A stretch of 64,000 bases of DNA from Vagococcus jeotgali. GTDB lineage: Bacteria > Bacillota > Bacilli > Lactobacillales > Vagococcaceae. The DNA lies in contig NZ_CP142146.1 of the NCBI RefSeq assembly GCF_035918315.1, forward strand, positions 1,364,001-1,428,000, given 5' to 3'. Of the stretch, positions 1 to 9,657 are shown piece by piece. The position numbers and the translations under genes were made by a program. Below the pieces are notes generated by a model. That model worked only from the letters and a program-made list of their open reading frames with translations. It was not told where the DNA came from and made no database searches. Every line of letters starts with the position of its first letter. Position 1 is the stretch's first letter.

Positions 1-1091
1 TCAATAGCAGCTTTATCACCACTAAGTTCAGCAAATTCACGTAATAATTTTTTCTGCTCATCTTTAAGACTAGTAGGTGTTTCAATATTAACAGTTACTT
101 GTTGGTCCCCATTACCAGAGCCACGTAATTTAGGGGCTCCTTTACCTTTTAATCTAAAGACAGTACCTGTTTGTGTTCCTGCTGGAATTTTTAATTTCAC
201 ACGTCCATGAACTGTAGGCACTTCAATTTCATCACCCAAAGTTGCTTGAACGAAAGTAATTGTTTGATCATAAAAAATCTCTGATCCTTCACGTTCAAAT
301 ATTGGACTATCTTCAACACGGAAGACAACGTATAAATCACCATAAGGACCATCATTATAACCTGCTTCACCTTGACCTGCTAAACGCATTTGTTGGCCAT
401 CTTCAACTCCTGCAGGTACAGTGACCTTAACTGAGTGAGATTGAACAATACGTCCTGCTCCGTGACAAGTACTACATTTTTCTTTAATAATCTTACCTGT
501 TCCATGACACTCATCACATGGCTGTTGACTCATCATACGCCCAAGTGGTGTTTGACGTTCAACATTAATGACACCTGTTCCATGACATTTTGGACAAGTT
601 ACTGGATGTGTACCAGGTTTTGCACCACTACCATGGCAAGTTGCGCAAATGTCTTCACGGTTATAACGAATATTTTTTTCCAAACCAAAAATAGCTTCAT
701 TAAATGTTAAATCTAATGTATATTGTAAATCGGCTCCTTGTCTTGGGGCATTGGGGTTACTTGATCTGCCACCGCCACCAAAAAATGATTCAAAAATATC
801 TTCAAATCCACCAAAACTACCACTGAAATCTTGGAAGCCACCACCAAAACCACCTGCTCCAAAGTTTGGATCAGTGCTAGCGTGACCATATTGATCATAA
901 GCAGCACGTTTTTGTGCATCACTTAATGTTTCAAAGGCTTCTGATACTTCCTTAAATTTATCTTCAGCATCATCCCCTTTGTTAATATCTGGATGATATT
1001 TTTTGGATAGTTTTCGATAGGCTTTTTTTATCTCATCATCTGTTGCCGTTTTAGATACTCCTAAAACTTCATAATAATCTCTTTTGGCCAT
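1..1091 (-). CDS. dnaJ: DnaJ (Hsp40) co-chaperone, 3' end outside window
   Basis: DnaJ stimulates the ATPase of DnaK and delivers unfolded clients in the cytoplasm. The reverse-strand translation starts [13 protein letters not shown] and shows the J domain with HPD at residues 33-35. A Gly/Phe-rich linker follows, then the four zinc-binding CxxCxGxG repeats ([32 protein letters not shown]), then the substrate-binding C-terminal domain. About 363 codons are visible without a frameshift and no stop is reached, so the last few residues lie beyond base 1. The ATG at 1091 has a GGAGG ribosome site just upstream. It lies 140 bp after dnaK with a hairpin between them, so part of its transcription is probably separate from the hrcA operon. 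Confidence 0.97.
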   Translation of the reverse strand, partial: MAKRDYYEVLGVSKTATDDEIKKAYRKLSKKYHPDINKGDDAEDKFKEVSEAFETLSDAQKRAAYDQYGHASTDPNFGAGGFGGGFQDFSGSFGGFEDIFESFFGGGGRSSNPNAPRQGADLQYTLDLTFNEAIFGLEKNIRYNREDICATCHGSGAKPGTHPVTCPKCHGTGVINVERQTPLGRMMSQQPCDECHGTGKIIKEKCSTCHGAGRIVQSHSVKVTVPAGVEDGQQMRLAGQGEAGYNDGPYGDLYVVFRVEDSPIFEREGSEIFYDQTITFVQATLGDEIEVPTVHGRVKLKIPAGTQTGTVFRLKGKGAPKLRGSGNGDQQVTVNIETPTSLKDEQKKLLREFAELSGDKAAI

Positions 1092-1135
1092 TAACTAACC
1101 CTCCATCTTCTGTTTAAAACAACTAAATCGATTAA

Positions 1136-1144
1136 ATCATACCA
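1136..1144 (-). promoter_or_regulatory. possible dnaJ promoter, extended -10
   Basis: On the minus strand TATGAT is preceded directly by TGG, which fits the TGn extended -10 pattern, about 45 bp upstream of the dnaJ ATG. No good -35 is seen. Together with the hairpin after dnaK, this suggests dnaJ can be transcribed by itself. Inference from motif only. Confidence 0.4.
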
Positions 1145-1186
1145 TAATTTCTATGTTTTTAGAACTCAAAATTCAGATTTTCAAAC

Positions 1187-1220
1187 GAAAAAGCCAAAAG
1201 CGCAATGCTTCGGCTTTTTC
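1187..1220 (-). terminator. hairpin between dnaK and dnaJ
   Basis: A 9-bp stem (GAAAAAGCC / GGCTTTTTC) lies 12 bp beyond the dnaK stop. The 3' arm is T-rich on the minus strand, but the T-run after the stem is weak. Partial termination or mRNA processing between dnaK and dnaJ is likely. Confidence 0.6.
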
Positions 1221-1231
1221 ATCATTAATCA

Positions 1232-3079
<1,848 letters not shown>

Positions 3080-3117
3080 CTATTTTAATTTTTATAATTT
3101 TTTACTTTCTAACATAA

Positions 3118-3651
3118 CTATTGAGCTACAATAACCATTGCTGGTCTAAGAATTCTATCATGTAACGTATAACCTTTTTGCAACACTTGAACAATTTCAT
3201 CTGGCTTTTGTCCTTCACTTGCAGGTACAGTTTGAACTGCTTGATGAAGATTTGGATCAAATTGTTGTCCAAGAGATTCTATTTCAATGATACCTGATGA
3301 TTTAAAAGCGTGAGTCATACTCTCACGAACCATCTCAATACCTTTTTTCATACTCTCACCATGCTCATCAACCACTTCGATCTCTAAAGCACGATCTAAA
3401 TTATCTAAGGCTGGAATTAATTCTTTTGCTAAATCTTGCGCTCGGTACTTAGATGCGTCCTCACGTTCTTTTTTTTGGCGGTTACGCATATTAACAATTT
3501 CTGCTTGAGCGCGTAAATATTTGTCCTCCATGTCAGATAATTCAGCTTTTAGTGTATCCTCAACACTAACAACGTCTTCAACTTCGACTTCCTCAGAGGT
3601 TACTTCTTGTTCTAATTCTTCAGTTGATTCTACTTCTTCATCGTTCTTCAA
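3118..3651 (-). CDS. grpE: GrpE nucleotide-exchange factor
   Basis: GrpE releases ADP from DnaK and acts as a heat sensor of the chaperone cycle. The 177-residue protein has a very acidic, disordered N-terminus (about residues 1-30), a long coiled coil (about 35-95, with KYLRAQAEIVNMRNRQKKE) and the C-terminal beta domain that contacts DnaK (IIEIESLGQQFDPNLHQAV). It ends in the family-typical LRPAMVIVAQ. It lies 30 bp after hrcA in the same operon, so heat-shock regulation through the upstream CIRCE sites is expected. Confidence 0.98.
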   Translation of the reverse strand: MKNDEEVESTEELEQEVTSEEVEVEDVVSVEDTLKAELSDMEDKYLRAQAEIVNMRNRQKKEREDASKYRAQDLAKELIPALDNLDRALEIEVVDEHGESMKKGIEMVRESMTHAFKSSGIIEIESLGQQFDPNLHQAVQTVPASEGQKPDEIVQVLQKGYTLHDRILRPAMVIVAQ

Positions 3652-3681
3652 TCTGATTACTCTCCTTTCACTTGTTTCATA

Positions 3682-4719
3682 CTATTTTTCTAAATGCCTA
3701 TAATAGGATGCTAAATGAGATGATACCTCATCAGCTAGAACATCAATTAAACCTAATAATTTAGGATAAGGCATATTTGCAGGTCCTAAAACCGCTAAAA
3801 TCCCTTTTCCTTTTTCAAATACATCGTAAGTATTTGTTATTAAACTCATATCTTGCAAGAATTGATTATTAAGTTCATCGCCAATTTTAATACTCAATTT
3901 TTTATCTTTTTCAAGAAGCAATAGATCAGCTAGTTGATCTGTGTCATTTAGCAAAGAATAAACTAACTTAAAGTCTTGAGTATTCGTGACAGCAGTAGAA
4001 TTAAGTAAATTCATTCCGCCACCAACATAAATTTGACTATCAAATGCTCTGGTAAACACATCTTCAAACAAATATAAAATATTGGAAGAATTGTTGAAGT
4101 ACCTCTGTAGAACTAAAGGTATCTCAGTTCTAAGCTTTTGATACACACTTAGTAAGGTTTCGCCTAACAAACGTTCATGAATAATATCAACGACCTTCTC
4201 TAAATCATTAAGAGTTAAATGATTAGGTATTGAAAACACCTGGCTTTCAATATAACCTTTATCAATAATAATAATAGTCATTAATTGTTTATCATTTAGA
4301 GGGACGAATTGAAATCCTGTCAAGCGCCTGTCTTTTACCTCAGGTCCTAAAGAAAAAGCAGTATAACCTGTTAGTTCTGATAAAATATCAGCTGCTAGCT
4401 CAATGATATCATTTGTTTCATTAAAGTTGTGATTAAATAACTGCCTCACTTGCTGAATATCAGCTGAATCTAATTCTTGAGGGTGCATTAGATAATCAAC
4501 ATAGTAGCGATATCCTTGCATTGATGGAATTCGCCCAGACGATGTATGCATTTTTTGTATCAGACCATACTCTTCTAACTTCGATAAATCATTGCGAATC
4601 GTTGCTGAGCTAGCTTTAATCCCACTATTCATTAAGGTTTTTGACCCTACAGGAGAATCGGTATCCGCATATAACTGTACCAATAGTTGAAAGATGTTCT
4701 TCTGTCTATTGCTCAACAT
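3682..4719 (-). CDS. hrcA: Heat-inducible repressor HrcA
   Basis: HrcA binds CIRCE operators and represses class I heat-shock genes. The protein has an N-terminal winged helix (MLSNRQKNIFQLLVQLY, then GSKTLMNSGIKASSATIRNDLSKLEE) and a GAF-like dimer/ligand domain. I chose the ATG at 4719 (345 aa). A ribosome site AGGAAGGTG sits just upstream, whereas the longer in-frame GTG at 4743 lies inside the CIRCE operator and has no ribosome site. It is the first gene of hrcA-grpE-dnaK and is autoregulated: operators lie at 4737-4763 and 4822-4848 around the promoter. Confidence 0.97.
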   Translation of the reverse strand: MLSNRQKNIFQLLVQLYADTDSPVGSKTLMNSGIKASSATIRNDLSKLEEYGLIQKMHTSSGRIPSMQGYRYYVDYLMHPQELDSADIQQVRQLFNHNFNETNDIIELAADILSELTGYTAFSLGPEVKDRRLTGFQFVPLNDKQLMTIIIIDKGYIESQVFSIPNHLTLNDLEKVVDIIHERLLGETLLSVYQKLRTEIPLVLQRYFNNSSNILYLFEDVFTRAFDSQIYVGGGMNLLNSTAVTNTQDFKLVYSLLNDTDQLADLLLLEKDKKLSIKIGDELNNQFLQDMSLITNTYDVFEKGKGILAVLGPANMPYPKLLGLIDVLADEVSSHLASYYRHLEK

Positions 4720-4736
4720 GCGAATCACCTTCCTTT

Positions 4737-4763
4737 TTAGCACTCTTTAGTTATAAGTGCTAA
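4737..4763 (-). promoter_or_regulatory. CIRCE operator, promoter-proximal
   Basis: The + strand reads TTAGCACTC, a 9-base spacer, then AAGTGCTAA. This is the CIRCE inverted repeat with one mismatch in the right arm (A for G). It lies just downstream of the predicted transcription start and upstream of the hrcA ribosome site, the usual position for HrcA repression. Confidence 0.93.
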
Positions 4764-4774
4764 TTACAGTTATA

Positions 4775-4803
4775 AATATATCAAGGATTAAGATAAATGT
4801 CAA
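4775..4803 (-). promoter_or_regulatory. sigma-A promoter of the hrcA operon
   Basis: On the minus strand, TTGACA (4803-4798) and TATATT (4780-4775) are separated by exactly 17 bases. The -35 is perfect and the -10 has five of six matches. The start point would fall near 4768, just before the proximal CIRCE. Confidence 0.88.
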
Positions 4804-4821
4804 CACATAACCCTTCTTTTT

Positions 4822-4848
4822 TTGGCACTCTTGATTAAAGACTGCTAA
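4822..4848 (-). promoter_or_regulatory. second CIRCE operator, upstream of -35
   Basis: The + strand reads TTGGCACTC, a 9-base spacer, then GACTGCTAA, one mismatch in each arm from CIRCE. It is centred 85 bp from the proximal copy and lies 19 bp upstream of the -35, so the promoter is bracketed by two operators. The match is weaker than at the first site, so binding is inferred. Confidence 0.75.
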
Positions 4849-4993
4849 AATCCGTGATTATGCTCTTATAACCTCATACTATGCTTTTTTTAAAAGAAAA
4901 ATTATCTTTATTATTCTGTTCTACTGCTAAAGAAATGATATTTAACTTATTGAAATATTCAACACTTGATAAGTTGACCAAACATTATATACA

Positions 4994-5022
4994 AAAAAAG
5001 CTAGTTCAAAACTAACTTTTTT
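4994..5022 (-). terminator. intrinsic terminator after hemW
   Basis: A hairpin has arms AAAAAAG-TAGTT and AACTA-CTTTTTT with one mismatch and a 3-base loop. A-tracts and T-tracts on both sides let it work on either strand. It lies 14 bp after the hemW stop and separates hemW from the hrcA promoter. The 4849-4993 stretch between it and the distal CIRCE holds nothing else I recognise. Confidence 0.8.
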
Positions 5023-5035
5023 GTCATATCTTTTT

Positions 5036-6187
5036 TTATGTAGCATGATCAACTTTATCAAGCAAAAATTTTTCAAAAACATCATTACCTAAAATCAATC
5101 CTTTTTCAGATAAAGACAAGTGACCATTTTGAACTTGAACCATTCCATCCTTTATCAAGTCCTGAACTACCATTCCGTAAACATCATCAAATTTTTGTGG
5201 AAATTTTTCATCAAAATGAGCAATAGATACTCCGTTTCTTTTTCTAAGCCCTAAGAAGAGTTCTTCTTCCATTTGATGCTTCACACTTAAATCTTCTGTT
5301 GTGATAATTGGTAGTTGATTTTTTCTTAATGGTTCTAGATAATGCTGAATAGGTCCATGATTTTTATAACGAATATTACCCAAATATCCACTAGCTCCTG
5401 CTCCTAAACCATAGTAATGTTCATTGTTCCAATAAACTAAATTATGACGGCTCTCCTGATTTGGTTCTGAAAAATTACTAACTTCATATTGAATTTTTCC
5501 AGCCTTTTCCATTCTCTCAATAGCACGCTCAAACATATCACCTTCAACATCAATACCTGGTAAATGTAGTCTACCTTGTCTTGCCCAATTGTAGAACATA
5601 GTTTTATTTTCAAGAATCAAAGAGTACATAGAGTAATGTGGTAAGTCTAAATCAATAGCTTTTGTCAACGTATCTTCAAAGCTTTCCATGGTTTGATTGG
5701 GTAGTGCATAAATCAAGTCAATACTGACATTTTTAAAATCGGCTTTTTCAAGTAATGCCATGGTTTCAAATACGTCACGAGCTGTATGCTTTCTTCCAAT
5801 TTTTTTAAGTAAACGATCATCAAAGGTCTGAACCCCCATAGATAACCTATTTACCCCGTACTTTTGCATCACATGAATTTTATCCATCGTCAAATCTCCC
5901 GGATTAGCTTCTACTGTGAATTCATCACTTGAATCAAATGGTAGCCTCTGCCTAACGCCACCTAAAAGTCGGTCTAATTGCTTGGCTGAAAGAGAAGTCG
6001 GTGTCCCACCACCAATATAAATTGTTTCCGTCTTGTCACTTGGGTGTAATTCTTTTGTTAATTCTATTTCTTTTAGTAAAGCCTCGATATATTCATCGAC
6101 TGGCTGTCCTTCTATAAACACTTTATTGAAATCACAATAAAAACAGATATGTTCACAAAAAGGAATATGAATATATGCTGATGTCAT
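5036..6187 (-). CDS. hemW: Radical-SAM heme chaperone HemW
   Basis: HemW-type proteins are radical-SAM family members that bind heme and deliver it to respiratory enzymes. They were long annotated as oxygen-independent coproporphyrinogen III oxidase. The 383-residue protein has the iron-sulfur motif C11-x3-C15-x2-C18 (PFCEHICFYCDF), a GGGTPT SAM-binding stretch near residue 58 and the HemN C-terminal domain. The ATG follows ribF by 2 bp, so truB-ribF-hemW looks like one transcript. No heme-biosynthesis gene is visible nearby, which fits the chaperone role rather than an oxidase, but sequence alone does not prove it. Confidence 0.9.
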   Translation of the reverse strand: MTSAYIHIPFCEHICFYCDFNKVFIEGQPVDEYIEALLKEIELTKELHPSDKTETIYIGGGTPTSLSAKQLDRLLGGVRQRLPFDSSDEFTVEANPGDLTMDKIHVMQKYGVNRLSMGVQTFDDRLLKKIGRKHTARDVFETMALLEKADFKNVSIDLIYALPNQTMESFEDTLTKAIDLDLPHYSMYSLILENKTMFYNWARQGRLHLPGIDVEGDMFERAIERMEKAGKIQYEVSNFSEPNQESRHNLVYWNNEHYYGLGAGASGYLGNIRYKNHGPIQHYLEPLRKNQLPIITTEDLSVKHQMEEELFLGLRKRNGVSIAHFDEKFPQKFDDVYGMVVQDLIKDGMVQVQNGHLSLSEKGLILGNDVFEKFLLDKVDHAT

Positions 6188-6189
6188 TC

Positions 6190-7137
6190 TTAATCACCTA
6201 TTTTCTTAAAATACTCTCTTGTATCAATCTCATCTTGCTCTAATTGTGTGATTAAGTCTTCTACACCATCAAATTTCTTCTCACCACGTAAATAATATAG
6301 CCATTCTACTGATACGTTTTCACCATATATATCAGCATTAAAATCTAAAATATTTACTTCAATCGTCTTAGGTCTATTACTTTCAAATGTTATATTATAT
6401 CCAATTTGAGCCATTCCCTTATACCATGTATCAGCAACTTTTATTTTAACGACATAAACACCCGCCACTGGTAATAAAGATAATGGGGATACTTTAATAT
6501 TAGCTGTTGGAAACCCCAAAGTGCGTCCTCGTTTATCACCATGAACAACAACACCGTTTGTTTCATAGTGGTAGCCAAGAAAATCATTAGCACTTTCAAT
6601 ATCACCTTTTTTCATCATCTCACGGATATTTGTTGAACTAACTTTTTTATCACAACGGCTTAGTTTCTCAACTTCAATAATATCAAATCTACCTTTAGCA
6701 TAAGTAGGTAGAGCTGTCATATTAGCAACATCGGGTTTGCCATATGTGTAGTCAAATCCTGCTACGACAGTTGTCGCATGAAGCCCTACCATGTACTCAT
6801 CTACAAAAGCTTGAGGTGATAAACTTGCAAATGATGACGTAAACTCAATCACATAAAGAATATCAACACCAAGGCTAGCCATACGCTTTTCTTTTTGATC
6901 TACTGTTGTAATGTATTTCATTTTTTTATGATCAATCTTTTGAAACACTACAGAGGGATGATGATTGAATGTCATAACTGCTAATTTAACATTCTTTTTC
7001 AAGGCCTCTTCTTTTGCTAATTCGATGACCTCTTGATGTCCCTTGTGAACACCATCAAAAAATCCTAAAGCTAAAACAACATCTCCTTTTGGAATTTTTG
7101 ATGTATCATAAGGATGGTGTATGTGAATTATTTCCAT
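6190..7137 (-). CDS. ribF: Bifunctional riboflavin kinase / FAD synthetase
   Basis: RibF phosphorylates riboflavin to FMN and adenylylates FMN to FAD in the cytoplasm. The N-terminal nucleotidyltransferase half has GFFDGVHKGHQEV (about residues 26-38), and STNIREMM near residue 170 is its second nucleotide motif. The C-terminal kinase half has RTLGFPTANIKV with the PTAN motif. The length of 315 aa is typical. It sits 13 bp after truB, the usual truB-ribF pairing in Firmicutes. No FMN riboswitch is visible upstream, as expected for a gene inside an operon. Confidence 0.97.
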   Translation of the reverse strand: MEIIHIHHPYDTSKIPKGDVVLALGFFDGVHKGHQEVIELAKEEALKKNVKLAVMTFNHHPSVVFQKIDHKKMKYITTVDQKEKRMASLGVDILYVIEFTSSFASLSPQAFVDEYMVGLHATTVVAGFDYTYGKPDVANMTALPTYAKGRFDIIEVEKLSRCDKKVSSTNIREMMKKGDIESANDFLGYHYETNGVVVHGDKRGRTLGFPTANIKVSPLSLLPVAGVYVVKIKVADTWYKGMAQIGYNITFESNRPKTIEVNILDFNADIYGENVSVEWLYYLRGEKKFDGVEDLITQLEQDEIDTREYFKKIGD

Positions 7138-7150
7138 AATAAAATCTCCT

Positions 7151-8068
7151 TTAATCGTTTCGTAGTACTTTCATAGGTTTTAAATATCCTACTTTACTAG
7201 GATGATCAGCATACAAACTAACTGCCTTATCCTGATAATAAAGAGCAACTATCTCTCCTTTAACCTGTTCTTTGAAAAATGTATGAGGAACAACGGAACC
7301 ATTTTTTATAACAGAGTAGTCTTGCTCAGACAAATCTATTCGTTTAAAAGAGCTCAGTGCTCTTTCTAAGGGATATAGGACTTGATCTAATGTGTCAGCT
7401 TCAGCACACGTTTTGACCATATCAAGACTCACTGCCTCACTAGCACTAAATCCCCCACTGGCTAACCTTGTTAAGTCAGACATATGGGCTGCAAATCCTA
7501 GCTTTTTACCTGTATCAACAGATAAAGTCCTCACATACGTTCCCTTACCACAGTCCACCTCGAATCGCCATGACTGAGTTTGTTTGACTTCATTATAAAC
7601 AGACTCACTAAGACGTCTGTATGAATAGATATTAGCATCTCTAATTGGTCTTTCAACTGTTTCACCATTTCTAGCATAATCATAAAGTCTCCGACCGTTG
7701 ACTTTTACAGCAGAGTACATAGGTGGTACTTGCTTAATCTTACCTGTTAATTGTGTCATAGCTTCATCAATTTCTTCATCTGATACTGGGCTTATTACAG
7801 GTGTCACTTCTACAACTTCTCCACTCGCATCTTCTGTTTCTGTAGAAAAGCCTAACGTAATTTCTCCTGTATAAATTTTATTAGAATCTTGTAGATACTC
7901 AACTACCTTTGTGGCTTTTCCAATACAAATTGGTAAAATACCATCTACATCTGGATCAAGTGTACCACTATGACCTACTTTTTTTGTTTTTAATATTTTA
8001 CGAAGTTGAAAGACACAATCATGACTTGTCATTCCACGTGGTTTCCATAAAGGAATAATACCTTCCAT
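7151..8068 (-). CDS. truB: tRNA pseudouridine-55 synthase
   Basis: TruB converts U55 to pseudouridine in the T-loop of tRNAs and also assists tRNA folding. The 305-residue protein begins MEGIIPLWKPRGMTSHD and carries the catalytic motif GHSGTLDPDVDG, with the nucleophile at Asp38. RLYDYARNG and the C-terminal PUA-like tail are also present. It heads truB-ribF-hemW. In many Firmicutes truB directly follows rbfA; here a Gfo/Idh gene is placed between them. Confidence 0.97.
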   Translation of the reverse strand: MEGIIPLWKPRGMTSHDCVFQLRKILKTKKVGHSGTLDPDVDGILPICIGKATKVVEYLQDSNKIYTGEITLGFSTETEDASGEVVEVTPVISPVSDEEIDEAMTQLTGKIKQVPPMYSAVKVNGRRLYDYARNGETVERPIRDANIYSYRRLSESVYNEVKQTQSWRFEVDCGKGTYVRTLSVDTGKKLGFAAHMSDLTRLASGGFSASEAVSLDMVKTCAEADTLDQVLYPLERALSSFKRIDLSEQDYSVIKNGSVVPHTFFKEQVKGEIVALYYQDKAVSLYADHPSKVGYLKPMKVLRND

Positions 8069-8155
8069 TGACGTTCTCCATTTCTCTTTTAATCTCTCAA
8101 ATATTATAGCATAAGTTGAAATGGTTTCCCTAAAGTTAAATTTATCTCATATAAA

Positions 8156-8187
8156 TAAGAGGCTAACTATTCTAAGTTAACCTCTTA
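8156..8187 (-). terminator. terminator after the Gfo/Idh gene
   Basis: A hairpin has arms TAAGAGG-TAACT and AGTTA-CCTCTTA with a 6-base loop and one mismatch, 14 bp beyond the stop of the oxidoreductase. It separates that gene from truB. Confidence 0.75.
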
Positions 8188-8200
8188 AAGTAAGAAATTA

Positions 8201-9172
8201 TTATTTAAATAATTTATATCCCCAAGACTCTCTCATGTCATCCATTAATTCTAAAACTCTAAGACTGACATCTCGAACATCTGGTACTTCACTTGTCTCA
8301 GGGCGCTTAGATAAATGATTTAGCATATCCATCTCATAAGTAAAAACATCTTTAGCATGACCTTTTTCAATCACTTTGGTTGAGCCGTCATTAAACGTTA
8401 CCACACCAACTTCAGCTCTTGGGAAGTCATTTATAATTAAGTATCCCTCATCCCCAGTTAAAACAATTTGCTTTGGCATCTTACCTCTAAATGATAATTG
8501 AATACTTGCCTGTTGACCTTGTGGGTTTTGTAAAATTGTCACTGACTTTTCATCTACACCACTTTTAGCCATGACAGCACTTGTTGCAACTAAGTCTAAG
8601 TCTGTTCCAAGTAAATAAACAGCAGCGCTTAATCCGTAAGGGCCAATATCAAACAAAGCTCCTCCACCTTTTTCTAATGAGAAAAAGCGATTATTGATAT
8701 CATATTCTTTACAACTTCCAAATGTAATGTTTGCGCCACTAATTTGACCTAAAACACCATCTCGCATCAAACGTTTTACTTCTTCATACAAAGGCATATA
8801 AAAAAGAGTGACTGCTTCTAAAATAACGAGATTTTTTTCTTTTGCTAAACGATATAATTCTTTAGCTTCACTAGCAGTTAAGACTAATACTTTTTCACAT
8901 AAAACGTGTTTACCTTTTTCTATTGCTTCTTTAGCATACTTAAAATGAGTTTGATTAGGTGTAGCGATATACACACACTCCAAAGCATCATCATCCAAAA
9001 ATTCCATATAATCAGTGTAACCATTAGTCAAATCATGTATCTGGGTAAAATTAATTAAAGATCTTGACGTTCGGTTAAAAACTGAATGAATGTTATATTT
9101 TTTCGTATCTATTTGCGTTACAAATTGTGTAGCAATATCACCTGTACCTACGATACCTATATTCTTTATCAT
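8201..9172 (-). CDS. Gfo/Idh/MocA family NAD(P)-dependent oxidoreductase
   Basis: A dehydrogenase of the glucose-fructose oxidoreductase / inositol dehydrogenase superfamily; its substrate cannot be told from sequence. The N-terminal Rossmann fold shows GIVGTGDIATQF, then the family motif region CEKVLVLTASEAKEL, where the common EKP is EKV, and a C-terminal alpha/beta substrate domain (GGGALFDIGPYGL). The ATG at 9172 (323 aa) is preferred because GGAGG sits 7-8 bp upstream; an upstream in-frame ATG at 9196 lacks a ribosome site. It is flanked by terminators on both sides and so is an independent unit inserted between rbfA and truB. Confidence 0.85.
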   Translation of the reverse strand: MIKNIGIVGTGDIATQFVTQIDTKKYNIHSVFNRTSRSLINFTQIHDLTNGYTDYMEFLDDDALECVYIATPNQTHFKYAKEAIEKGKHVLCEKVLVLTASEAKELYRLAKEKNLVILEAVTLFYMPLYEEVKRLMRDGVLGQISGANITFGSCKEYDINNRFFSLEKGGGALFDIGPYGLSAAVYLLGTDLDLVATSAVMAKSGVDEKSVTILQNPQGQQASIQLSFRGKMPKQIVLTGDEGYLIINDFPRAEVGVVTFNDGSTKVIEKGHAKDVFTYEMDMLNHLSKRPETSEVPDVRDVSLRVLELMDDMRESWGYKLFK

Positions 9173-9220
9173 GAGAAAACCTCCACTTGTTTTCATTTAG
9201 TGTATCATAAAAATAAATGA

Positions 9221-9271
9221 TTAAAAAAAGATATCACTTAAATCCCAATAAGTTAGGATTTAAGTGATATC
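9221..9271 (-). terminator. strong terminator after rbfA
   Basis: A perfect 16-bp stem (9230-9245 with 9256-9271) and a 10-base loop are followed on the minus strand by a run of seven T. It ends the rimP-nusA-ylxR-ylxQ-infB-rbfA transcript. Confidence 0.93.
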
Positions 9272-9279
9272 AAAAATAA

Positions 9280-9627
9280 CTAATCTTTGTTCAAGTTTCT
9301 CAACAAATCATCAATATGACTACCATAAGCCACTGACTCATCTAAAACAAATTCAATTTCTGGCGTTTTATAAATACTTAGGCGTTGGCCCAGCTCTTTA
9401 CGAATTAAACCAGCAGCTTTTTCAAGCCCTTGTTTTGCATCTTCAATTTTTGATTCTTTATCACTCAACACACTGTAATAGATTGTTGCTTGTTGCAAGT
9501 CTCCGGTTACTTTAACATCAGTGATATTCACATCTTGAACTCTTGGGTCTCTGACTTTTTTACGTAAAATGTCATTAACTTCTTTTAAAATTTCTTGTGC
9601 TACTCGACGATCTCGATAGTTTGCCAT
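9280..9627 (-). CDS. rbfA: 30S ribosome-binding factor A
   Basis: RbfA assists late 30S subunit maturation and 16S rRNA 5'-end processing. The 115-residue single KH-like domain protein begins [20 protein letters not shown] and contains KVRDPRV and IRKELGQRL, all family landmarks. It is the last gene of the nusA-infB operon, 30 bp after infB and directly before a strong terminator. Confidence 0.97.
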   Translation of the reverse strand: MANYRDRRVAQEILKEVNDILRKKVRDPRVQDVNITDVKVTGDLQQATIYYSVLSDKESKIEDAKQGLEKAAGLIRKELGQRLSIYKTPEIEFVLDESVAYGSHIDDLLRNLNKD

Positions 9628-9657
9628 AATTTTTCCTCCTAATGACGCATTAAAAGG

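Noticed and set aside
435-922. Short open frames on both strands inside dnaJ
   Set aside because: They are other-frame readings of dnaJ. The true dnaJ frame runs uninterrupted from 1091 to the window edge with all four zinc motifs.
5036-6187. Coproporphyrinogen III oxidase (HemN) activity for the radical-SAM gene
   Set aside because: The operon setting beside truB-ribF and the absence of other heme-synthesis genes fit HemW. The catalytic claim of HemN is not supported by sequence alone.
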